Shown: one piece after another, positions 48,634 to 58,932 of the stretch | Layout of the letters: each line of letters starts with the position of its first letter | Numbering within the stretch: position 1 is the stretch's first letter | Assembly (NCBI GenBank): GCA_026686845.1 | Contig: JAIVEN010000004.1 | Span: forward strand, 20,368,827-20,432,826 | Direction: 5' to 3' | Length of the DNA stretch: 64,000 nt | Origin: Adenanthera pavonina | Taxonomy: Eukaryota; Streptophyta; Magnoliopsida; Fabales; Fabaceae | The notes under the pieces: model-generated | The model's database searches: none | What the model was told of the DNA's origin: nothing | What the model saw: the letters and a program-made list of their open reading frames with translations, nothing else | Program-made: the position numbers and the translations under genes

Positions 48634-51533
48634 ACTTTTCTTTGCAGGTATGCCTTAAAGCTAGAAAGAACAATAAATGGTATATAGACAGTGCCTGCTC
48701 AAGTCACATGACCGGTGACAAAGAGAAGTTCATCACCCTTAGAGACAAGAAAGGAGGAAAGGTGACCTTTGGAGGTGATCAATATGGCAGAATAGTTGGC
48801 ATTGGCATTGTGGGCAAGAATCCTGAAACATCCATTGAAGAGGTGCTGTTTGTGATTGGCCTTAACCACAATCTGCTGAGTGTGAGCCAAACATGTGACA
48901 AAGGAAACTGGGTACTGTTTGACTCAAAATTCTACCTAGTCATTAGAAAAAGTGATCACAAAGTAATACTCAAAGCTCAAAGGGATGGTAACTGCTATAC
49001 TATTGATCTTGATGAACTTCCTCCCTTAGATTATGTTTGCTTGATTAGTCAGGATAATGATAGTTGGTTATGGCATAGAAGACTAGCTCATGTTAACATG
49101 AATCAGCTTTCAAAACTAGTTAAAAACGAGTTAGTCACTGGCCTGCCAAAAATTGCTTTTGAAAAAGATAAAGAATGTGATGTATGCTTAAGAGGAAAAC
49201 AAACTAAATATTCTTTTAAATCCAGAAACGTGGTCACCACAACTAGACCACTAGAACTACTGCATATGGATTTAATTGGTCTATCTAGGGTAAAAAGCAT
49301 TGGTGGAAATCTGTATGTGCTTGTAATTGTGTATGATTACTCTAGATTTACATGGACATTGTTTCTATCCTCTAAAAGTGATACCTTTGATGCATTTGTA
49401 ACCTTAGCCAAGAAAGTACAAAATGAGAAAGGTATTTCCATTGTGTCTATCAGGTCAAATCATGAAGGAAAGTTTGAGCTGTACAAAGGAAGAAAACCAA
49501 ATCTCTCACATCTCCATGTGTTCGGCTGCAAGTGCTTCATCCACAACAATGGAAAGGAGAATCTGGGTAAGTTTGATGCCAAATCTGATGAAGGTATATT
49601 TCTGGGCTATTCTAGTAAGAGTAAAGCCTATAAAGTTTTCAATAAAAAGTCTAAATTAGTTGAAGAATCTATGCATGTAGTATTTATTGAAAATGAAACT
49701 TCTTCCAAACATGCTACTGATGAGGATGATCTTGTCTCAAACTTTGACAAGTTAGATATCTCTAGTGAAGGTAAAATTGAACCTCGAAAAATATCTGAAT
49801 TTATCAACATAGAGAAAGATATTCAGGAGAGAGATTTTGAAGAAGAAAATAATGAAGAAACGTCTCAAGAACTCCCTAGAGCTTGGAGATATCAAAGGAA
49901 TCATCCTGTTGATCAAGTGATAGGGAATGCTCAAGAGAGAGTTAAAACCAGAAAATCGTTAAGGGATCAAATGATTAATTGTGTTTTCATCTCACAAATT
50001 GAACCTAAATGTAGTGAGGAAGGCTTAACTGATGAATACTGGATTTTGGCTATGCAAGATGAATTAAATCGGTTTGAAAGAAATTAAGTTTGCCATTTAG
50101 TGCCTAGACCCAAAAATCATCCTGTCATTGGCACTAAATGGGTTTTTAGAAATAAACTTGATGAATCAGGATCAATAATCAGAAATAAAGCTAGATTGGT
50201 TGCTAAAGGATATAATCAAGAAGAAGGTATTGATTTTGAAGAAACCTTTGCTCCAGTGGCTAGATTAGAAGCAATTAGAATTCTATTAGCATGTGCATGT
50301 ATGAAAAATATTTTGTTATATCAAATGGATGTGAAAAGTGCTTTTCTAAATTGATATATCATGGAAGAGGTTTATGTAGATCAACCTCTAGGTTTTGAGG
50401 ACTCTGCAAAACCAAACCATCTTTATAAACTGAAGAAAGCTCTTTATGGTTTAAAACAAACCCCTAGAGCATTGTATGAAAGATTAAGTAATTTTCTAAC
50501 TGGAAAGGGGTTCAACAGAGGAAAAGTAGATATAACTTTATTCACTAAGAAAGAAAATAAAGATTTACTTATTGTTCATATCTATGTTGATGATATTATA
50601 TTTGGTGCTACTAATGAATCTCTTTGCAAAAATTTTTCTAAGTTAATGCAGGGAGAATTCGAAATGTCCATGATGGGTGAACTCAACTTCTTCCTTGGAT
50701 TGCAAATCAAGCAGTGTGATGATGGTATTTTTCTCAATCAATCCAAGTATCTGAAAGAACTATTAAAGAAGTTTGGAATGGAAAATGCCAAGCCAATAGG
50801 AACACCTATGGCTACTACAACCAAACTAGATATGGATGAGAAAGGGAAAATATTTGACATAACTCAGTACAGAAGAATGATTGGATCCCTACTATACCTA
50901 ACTGCTAGTAGACCTGACATCATGTTTAGTGTCTATATGTGTGCAAGATTCCAGTCATGTCCCAAGGAAACCCATGCAACTGCTGTGAAGTGTATCTTCA
51001 GATATCTTATTAGAACTTCACATATGGGTCTTTGGTATCCAAAAGGCAATGGAGAAGATCTCAAAAGATAAACTAATGCTGACTTTGCAGGATCCAAAAC
51101 TGACAGAAAAAGCACAAGTGGAACATGTCAATTTCTTGGAGGATCCTTAGTTTCATGGTTTAGCAAGAAGCAAAATAGTGTGGCCTTATCCACAGTAGAG
51201 ACTCAGTATGTTGCAGCTAGAAGCTGTTGTGCCCAAATCATGTGGATGAAACAACAGCTTGAAGATCTTGAGGTTAAGATGAAGAAAATACCAATCATGT
51301 GTGACAACCAAAGTGCCATAAACATCACAAAGAATCCTGTCATGCACTCAAAAACAAAACATATCGAAGTTAGACACCACTTCATAAGGGATCATGTTTT
51401 GAAAGGAGAAATCAGACTAGAATACATCCCAACAGAGGACCAAGTTGTAGATATCTTGACAAAGCCTCTATCAGAAGATAGACATTGCAAAATCAGGAGA
51501 GAATTGGGTACGGTAAATCCCAATGAACTGTAA
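48621..51533 (+). pseudogene. pol: pol of element 2 (integrase deletion, three stops)
   Basis: Open from 48621 in the frame one base back of gag; the first ATG is 48630. The longest piece is 48630-50087. Protease WYIDSACSSHMTGD (about 48690); pre-integrase WHRRLAHVNMNQL (about 49070); integrase HMDLIG and then RSNH, where the second catalytic Asp is Asn. About 240 bp is missing in frame at 49476, taking the catalytic Glu motif. Reverse transcriptase has DVKSAFLN and YVDDIIFGA (about 50590). RNase H has LGGSLVSWFSKK and ALSTVETQYVAA. Stops at 50085, 50352 and 51069 are in frame, and the natural end is TAA at 51531. The protein could not integrate DNA. Confidence 0.93.
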
Positions 51534-52531
51534 GTTAATCCGTGTGCAATTCTATTTTTAGATTGTCCAAGATTAAATTAATTCTAACTTTAGCATCGGA
51601 CTGAATTTAATTTAAGTTGCAGGTGCTCCTCGTGAGATTCAATGGCAACAAATCTGAAAAATGGAGCACACCAGAATGGAACAATCAAAAAGTGAAGAAA
51701 ATGGCAAAAATTCTGAGGTTCTGGATCCATTCTGTAAGTTTTTTAAAGTTGAAATTCATATCTTAAGTGTGTGTTAGACGAATTTCCTTGATAAACTGTG
51801 TTTTTTATTAAGTCAGCTTGGTCAACATTTGAATTTAGATGCCCAAGAGATGAACTTCAGCCTATTGTAATTGGAACAGTTCTCGGTGATACCTCAAAAT
51901 TCATCTGTTGGACCTTGAAAATTTGAATTTTCAAAAGTAAAAATTTCAAAGTTATGTTTATCCAACATGATGATTATGCAAATGATTATTTCTTAACATA
52001 CGAATGTTAGAAAATCTTTACAAAATAAAGAAATTCAGATTTCATATTCAAAATTCGTCTGCTGAAACTTGCTCTTAATGTTGAATCCTTGAAAGATGAA
52101 GTTTAATATGCATAATTCATCTGTTAGTTCCTGATTTGATTGCTGCTTGGTGTTTACTCTTCAAAATTCGAACTTTGTTGAAACAAAGTTCGTTTATTTA
52201 TCTTGTGTTGCTTGAACCAAGCTACTGTCAGACGAACTTTCTGAAGAAAATTTGTCTGTCAGTAAGCTTTGCTGAACAGTTTGACTGTTAACAGCTCAAA
52301 GTTTGAATTTTGACCTCTCAAAATTCGTCTGTCAGGCGGTTACTTACGTTAAAATTGACGGTTTTCAACTGAACAGATGCAACCCTACTCTTTTCCTCTC
52401 TGAGTCTGTTCAAATCCTCTCATCAATGCTCTTAAATTCTGATCAAAAATCTTCATTTCCCACCATTTAAACTTCTTTTCGCATCCTATAAACCAAATCT
52501 CTGCTTCATTCTGAATCATTCATCCACGGAA
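51534..52531 (+). other. Pol-ORF3 spacer of element 2
   Basis: Acceptor-like TTGCAG at 51617-51622 is followed by GTGCTCCTCG. U3-type two-box motifs recur (51770-52345). A perfect palindrome with 11-base arms lies at 52169-52192 (CGAACTTTGTT, GA, AACAAAGTTCG). Same arrangement in elements 1 and 3. No ORF of note. Confidence 0.8.
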
Positions 52532-54210
52532 ATGGCAAGAGTAAAGAATCCTGAAGCTGGAAAAAGAGAGGCGCGACCGAAGAGATCAGTCAAATCCCAA
52601 TATGCCTCAAAGGAGGGTGAAAAACAGAAGAGAAAAACCGAATCAAGCCAAGCTACTCCCTCCAAATGACAGAAATCCATACCAAAGGCTGAATCAAAGA
52701 AAGTAGGACCCTCTTCTTCGAAGAAAGCAGAGCCTTCAGTCCCTGCTGCTGCTGCTGCTGCTGTTGCTTCTACTTCTTCCTCCAGCACTGAATGTGGAGA
52801 ATATCAACTCACTACACTGCCATTATGGAGCACTCCACAAATTCAAGAAGAATACTCCACAAGGGCAAAGGCACATGTGATGGCAGCAATCATGCGCGGA
52901 AAGCTCATCAACATGGGACATATTATACTCCAACGCATGATCAAGGCAAGGGATCAGAGGAAGGATTCCACACTCCAATATGCAGCAATCATTTCCAGAA
53001 TTCTGCAATATGCTAGAATTCAACATCTTGAGAAGGTAAAGGAAAACCCACTAAGATCTTCAAGGAGGAGGAACTTCAAAGAATGGGGATTGAGAGAAAT
53101 GAAGGAAGATGGATTGGGAAGGGAGCAGGAAAATCTGAAGATCTTTTCTTTGTTGAAAGCGCCTCTCAACAGCAAGAAGGTACCTCTAAGGCTCCTGCCA
53201 AACCTACACCACAGCCTTCTCTGCCTATCCCATCTCCATCCAAGCCTACTCACATTCCATCTACTCCCTCCTCTCGTGCCAGGCTAACTAAGATCACTGA
53301 GTTGTATGACAGCTTGTCTACACTCATACTTAGCATCAGGGATGAGCAAAATGCCAAATTTGCTCATCTGCAAGATCAGATTCACCAATTGGCCAAGAAC
53401 ATGAAAGTGGTTACTGATGCCTATGAAGATATTCGGAGTGCAATTCCTGCCACATCAGCTCCACCTCAGTCAGGGTTCTCTGAGCCTTTTCAGTCTCCAA
53501 CTCCTAAGCCTCCAAGTCCATTTGAGCTAGCCTATTCTGAGCCTGATGATGCTGTGAATGACACTGAGGCTATTGGTACAATGAGGACACCAAGTCCTGG
53601 TCCTCCCTTGGACTATGGCATGGAGAAACAAGGACCTCAGGAAACAGGCCCTCATGAGCCCATTCAAAAAGATGCTCAGGATTCAATTCTTTCCACTTAA
53701 GAATCTGAGCAAGTTGAAAGACTAGTGGCAACCATCTCTGCTTCACCATTCCTGCAGACTGCCCTAAATGAGGAAAGGAGCATTGTGCCTTTTGTTGATC
53801 TGGAAGCCATTGCTCACAATGCTCTGTTGCAAGCTCAGAGGAGAAGGCTTGAAGAAATGTTTCATTTTGATGACCCTGCTCCTTCACCTCTCACTGCATA
53901 TGGTCTTTCAGAAGAACAGAGAGCTCAATTGGCTCTTTCCAGGCAAGAAATGCAAGAGCTACTTGAGGTCTCTGATGATGAAGATCCAAGTCCTGAGCCT
54001 TCTGAGCATCCTCCTTCAGTTGAACCAGATCTCCCTTTTGATCCAGTGCCCCTCAAAGCTATTCCGGTTTCTCAGATCCCTCATTCGGCTAATTTTGTTT
54101 ACCTTCCTGATGATGCCAAAAAGGGGGAGAAGAGTAAGCAAACTGGAAAATCTGTTGCTGAGCCATCTAGAAAGACTTACAGCAAGAAGACCAAGCCAAA
54201 GAAGAAGTGA
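52532..54210 (+). pseudogene. ORF3 ('env-like') of element 2, internally deleted
   Basis: ATG at 52532 (MARVKNPEAGK). A Lys/Arg-rich N-terminus has a TGA at about 52667. After an Ala/Ser run the globular domain is reduced: 'IQEEYSTR' (about 52845) joins straight to 'AHVMAAIMRGKLINMGHIILQ', skipping about 170 codons present in element 1. A frameshift lies at about 53035. The frame from 53083 holds a Pro/Ser-rich stretch, a conserved ITELYDSLSTLILSIRDEQN segment and an HLQDQIHQLAKNMK helix. It ends at TAA 53698, shared with element 1, and is open again from 53701 to the TGA at 54208 with acidic and Pro-rich sequence and a Lys-rich tail. No signal peptide or membrane segment. Function unknown. 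Confidence 0.8.
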
Positions 54211-54448
54211 TTAGAATTTAGGCTTGAATCTTCTTATAGTGCTGCATTATGTCTTAGATGATTGTTGAGATTGTTTGTGTTTTGTATTTGATTTTTCTTG
54301 TATTGAACTATGCTTAAATTGATTTCTGTAAAGCAACATTTAATAAAATGAAAGAATTCCTTGGTTGCAATGATCTGTTCTTTTTATTCTTTGAATCTCT
54401 TCACATGGTCTGCTAAATATGATATCTTTTGAAATATAATGCATATAT

Positions 54449-54527
54449 TGAGGGGGAGCTTATTAAAGCAAACCCAAGTACTAATCCAGTTTGTAAGTTG
54501 TTTTGTCATCATCAAAAAGGGGGAGAA
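54449..54527 (+). other. Two polypurine tracts before the 3' LTR
   Basis: TTGAGGGGGAGC (54449-54460) and AAAAAGGGGGAGAA (54514-54527), the latter abutting the LTR. Repeated GGGGGAG-type polypurine motifs upstream of the 3' LTR are a described Sirevirus feature. Bases 54211-54448 are untranslated DNA without other features. Confidence 0.85.
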
Positions 54528-56192
54528 TGTTGAATCCAGAGTTTTGATGATTCCAAACCAACCCTCAAGAGCTTGGAATAAAGATATCAAAGGTACCCAA
54601 AAGGTCTTAAGTGAAGAAATTCTGGAGAAATCTGTGTAAGAATAGATGTAGGATGTTTAGTTGTGTTTTAATTTGAGTAAAAGACTTTGATTTGGTGAAA
54701 AGATGTTTGAAAACCTTGATTCTATGTTAAATCATGGAATATTTGAAAAACACCCACCAACAAATGAAGTTTGAAAGATTTATATTGAACTGTCATCTTG
54801 GAAATTCGAACTTTGGCTTTGGAAATTCAAATTTTGTATTAAAACTGAATAAGTCTGCGGAGATACTTCTCTGACAGATGAATTTTGACTTGGGAAAATT
54901 CAAATTTTGATAAGTGTCTTAAATGAGCTTTAAGCAACAGACGAACTTTGGGTTTTAAAAATTCGAATTTCAGACAAAATGAAACTTATGAAAACCAAAG
55001 AAATTTGTCTGAAATTATGTCAAAGTTTATCTGAAACCAAGTTTAGAATGGATTTCAAAGTTGCTCATTGACAGACGAACTTTGAACATGAAAATTCAAA
55101 TTTCAGAAACTAAGCTTGTGAGCCTGTTAGAATGACATGTTGACATACAAATGACAGTATTTATAAATACGAATTTTGAAGTTAGTCTGAAAAGAGGTCC
55201 TCTGACAGGCGAACTTGGCCCTGTGAAAATTCAAATTTTAAAGTAAATGAACTACTGTGCCTTATAGACCAACTACAGACAGATGAATTTTAGGGTTACA
55301 AAATTCGAATTTCGAAGGCACTGTAGCAAATTGAAAATACTGTTCACACTTAACAGAATAACTTTCTACTTGAAAATTCATATGTCACAATATAGAAACA
55401 ATTTCCAAATATCAAAATTCAAATTTCACTTCGTGACAGACGAACTTCGGGCATTCAACATTGAAGCTATTAACCTTTGGTTTCTGCGAAATTCGTCTGT
55501 TGACCAATCGAAATTCGAATTTCAGTATGTCAGAAGCATTAAATGCGGTTGGGTAATGGATAGTTTTTCAGAGTAACCGTTGGATAACTTCTCCAAAGGA
55601 TAGATTTTGTCTCTAACGGATATTTGAGACCTAAATCTATAAATATAACATCATTTGAAGTTATGGGTAACGATTTTAACATTGTATATACTGAAACTCT
55701 ACCAAATCATCTACTCAAAGTCTCTTACTCTCTCACTTCAATATTTTGTACTCCAACTTTCATATTTACTTTGTTTAAGAGAGTTTAATCTTTGTAAACA
55801 ATGTTATCTTCATCTGGAAAATAGATTTTTTTGTGAGGGGATATCACAAGGGATTGGGAAGCACTTTGTAAGAGTGTGTAGGGTGATTGAGGGAAGCTCT
55901 AGAAACAGAGCAATATCTTTGTACTGAGGCATTTGCAAGAAGCCCACGGAATTTTTGTAGAATAGTGGAAAAATCTCAAGTGGTGACTTGGGGACTGGAT
56001 GTAGGTCAAGTGGAGAGACCGAACCAGGATAAATTTCTGAGTCTTCTTCTCTTTACTGTCATCTTCACAGTTTATTTATTTATACTCTGTTTTACCATGA
56101 TACATTGCTTTCTTCACCTTCTTGACATTTTGCAGAAAATTTTCGAGCTTCTCAATTCATCCCCTCCTCTTGGGAAGCCAGCCTAACTAACA
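54528..56192 (+). repeat. 3' LTR of element 2
   Basis: TGTTGAATCC...CTAACTAACA, 1665 bp, same content as the 5' LTR. TATA box at 55638-55647. The U5 stem here is slightly weakened (AGCTTCTCAA against TTGGGAAGCC). Small ORFs at 55283 and 55655 are LTR sequence, not genes. Confidence 0.96.
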
Positions 56193-56197
56193 AATAT

Positions 56198-58932
56198 TAG
56201 GAAAGATGGGATGTTATATTTCCCACTTAACAAAAGAGCTCTATTTCAGTCTGTCGGGAAATTTTATTTTACAAGTTCACATAAATTATTTTTGTTTTGT
56301 AAATTAGGTATGACAAATGTATAATTTAGATGTTAAAAGTCCAAAATGATATTAAGTAATCATGATACACATTAATTTGGTTAGTGCTAAAGCGTGAGCA
56401 TTTATTTTTATTTAAACCCATGATGGGAGGACTTAGAAAAATATTATTTGAAAATTAGGCTTGGTCCATTCTCTAATCAAGTGTACTTCCTCATTAAAGG
56501 CCTCCAACTTTACCTCCGAGCAATGAGCACTAGATTAAATTGGCAAGGAAACTATATTTGTTCAACTAGAGGTCTCAAATTTGAAATCTTAGAATGAAAT
56601 TGTATTAAATACTTAGAAGTATAGTTTGTCATCGAAAAGGGCTCAATCTGATTTAATTCGAATTAGTTTAGAGCTCAATAAATTCTTCAATTAAAGTAAG
56701 TTCAATCCAAGATATTAGATGCATTCGCAAAAAAAAAAAAGACCACCAACTTTAAGATTAGAGAGGAAGAGAGCCAACTTAATTTAACTCATCATATGCC
56801 TAAAAATACAGTGTTTTCTAAGGTCGTTATTCACCTCTTACTAGTGCTCATGCATACACCATTACATGGTGAGTAGTAAGAGCTTGGTAGAAGTAGATGC
56901 ATGGACGGATCTAGGATGGAACTGTGGGGAGGCTAGATTTTTTTTAAAAAAATGTACTAATATATATATATTGTTAATTTAAGTTTTAAATTTTCAATAT
57001 TTTCATTAATAATTTTTTAAAATAATATGAGAAATCCCATTGAATAATAGATCATGTATATATGAAAATTTAAAAATAAAATAAAATAATCTCTAATATA
57101 TTAATTTAAAAGAAAATTTTATCATGAAGAATAAATAAAAGTTAAGATTTTTAATATATTTCTATTCGTTATTGAATATCGGCAATTCAAAGAAGAAAAT
57201 TTTCTTTTGGCCGGAGCAATTCAAAGAAGAAATTAAATCAGTATAGATACTGAAAATTTTATAAAAAATAAATCAATAAATAAATGTAAGATATTATTAG
57301 TTCTAAAAGAATTATATGTTTAATATATTTAAATTAATAAATTAAATAACGAAAAACAAATTTATATTACTACATTAGTCAACTTTTGCAGTCATCCCAA
57401 ACTTCATATAAATGCTTTTTTGACGACATATATACACACACATATAACATAAATGGAAGCCCAAAGTTTTATATGTTAATTTCGGATCCGAAAGTTGGCA
57501 TCAGAGCATGAATGGCATCTGCCTTGCTGTGTTTTTTATGTTTTGAAAATGCTTTATTTTAATCATTATTTGGTAGCTTAGAAATGAGATTTTTTTTTTG
57601 GTTCATTTTGAATGTATGCATGAAACCCTTTTCATTGATTTCTGATCATTTTGGTGCTTAAAACATTGAAAACAGAATCCAGGAACATAAGATTTTACCG
57701 GGTTCACTGACGGGTCAAGATTATGGCTCGGTCCAAAGACCCGTCACAAGGTCAAGGAATACGAATACCTTGTGCTTCAGGTCCTTTTGGTGCATGCGGA
57801 GTTTCATTCAATTACTCGTTTTAGGCTTCTGAACTTTTTGTTCTGTCTTGGCTCAAATTTTTTTGGGTAAAATGGTTAAATCATTTTTACTTGCTGTTTT
57901 AATATGCCGGGCCTGTTTCTGTTGGGCTGGTCTGTTTCGGTATGCTCTTGCATGATATTGGGCCAGTCTGGACTTGAGCTTATTGCTGGACAGCTTGATT
58001 TTTTTACCAGAAATTGCTAGAAAGCTTTACAATACTCCTTGGGTCCAAAATCTATCACTTTTTATAGTGTTGACCTAGTACGAAATATAAGTTATTTTAA
58101 GGAATGTTTATTGTCTTAATTATTTTTTCTATTTATGTTCTCAATTTGCAATTAAGAGGAGAGATATAAAGGATATGTGAGATGTAATTAATACAAGTAA
58201 TGATGGAAAGTATTAGATTTTTTTGACAAATTTAATAATCTAATAAACTTTTATCTCATTTTCTTAATATGTATGAAATAGTTAAAATTATTTATATTTT
58301 GGATTGGAGGAATACCACTTTTGGTTTTTTAATTAACTACATAAATGCTCTTAAACAATGTTATAATGCATAAAAAGAACATGGCATGTTCTAAGTATTA
58401 TAAGAGGGAAGATGCTCTTTGACATATAATCTTTTAAACAGCTTTGTAAAGTGGTTTAAACAATACTAAAGCCCGACAATATAAAACAAGTTAGTTTGCT
58501 TTTTTTATGTGCAACATTTGACATGGTTTGCCATTAATAATCATGATTCATGAACCATAATCAGCATTCATCTTCATACCTGAAATACCAATATATGATT
58601 ATAACCGCCCATATTACAAAAGATTGTCACCTCCATTAATGCAAACTATATATACCTAAGTTTCAATAAGTGAACTAGGTCATGATATCCTTTATCACAA
58701 TTTTCTCATATGTGAACACAATGCGTTTGTGGCCGAGACAGTATGGGCTTGCACCATGGTGGGCTTACTCTCTGCCGCTGCACCAATTGTAGATTTTGTA
58801 TAAATTTTAACATATTAGGACTCGTTGGAATAGTGAAAACAAAGACAAAATTTATGGCTCTACTAGGGTTTCAATTTTATAAGGCTGAGGGACATGAGTT
58901 TGACCTTGGGGAAGCCTAAATCTTATGATAAG
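56198..58932. other. Unassigned AT-rich DNA with one primer-binding-site relic
   Basis: 2.7 kb without a credible gene. TTGGCATCAGAGC at 57495-57507 is one change from the initiator-Met site TTGGTATCAGAGC and may mark the inner edge of a lost LTR. A GC-richer patch around 57700-57800 contains the inverted pair GACGGGTC/GACCCGTC. No matching LTRs or polyprotein found. Confidence 0.5.

Larger units (their letters stand above)
45116..56192 (+). mobile_element. Sirevirus-type Ty1/copia retrotransposon, element 2 (both ends present)
   Basis: 11,077 bp with a perfect AATAT target duplication (45111-45115 and 56193-56197). Contents: LTR, primer binding site, gag, pol (copia order), about 1 kb spacer, ORF3, two GGGGGAG polypurine motifs, LTR. 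The long LTR, extra ORF and repeated polypurine motifs match the Sirevirus layout. By hand count, about 28 differences in the first 440 bp between the two LTRs, mostly transitions, indicate an insertion that is not recent. Gag, integrase and ORF3 are all damaged. Confidence 0.96.

Noticed and set aside
55283..55927. ORFs repeated in both LTRs of element 2 (also 45920-46483)
   Set aside because: They appear twice only because the LTR is duplicated. They read the AT-rich U3 boxes and R/U5, and frames break in elements 1 and 3.
56209..56218. GGGATGTTATA next to element 2, resembling an inverted LTR start (TATAACATCCC)
   Set aside because: No opposite terminus or homologous body could be matched; too short to call.
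57495..57507. Possible primer binding site TTGGCATCAGAGC of another retrotransposon
   Set aside because: Noted as a relic only: no LTR end, polyprotein or partner LTR is visible around it.
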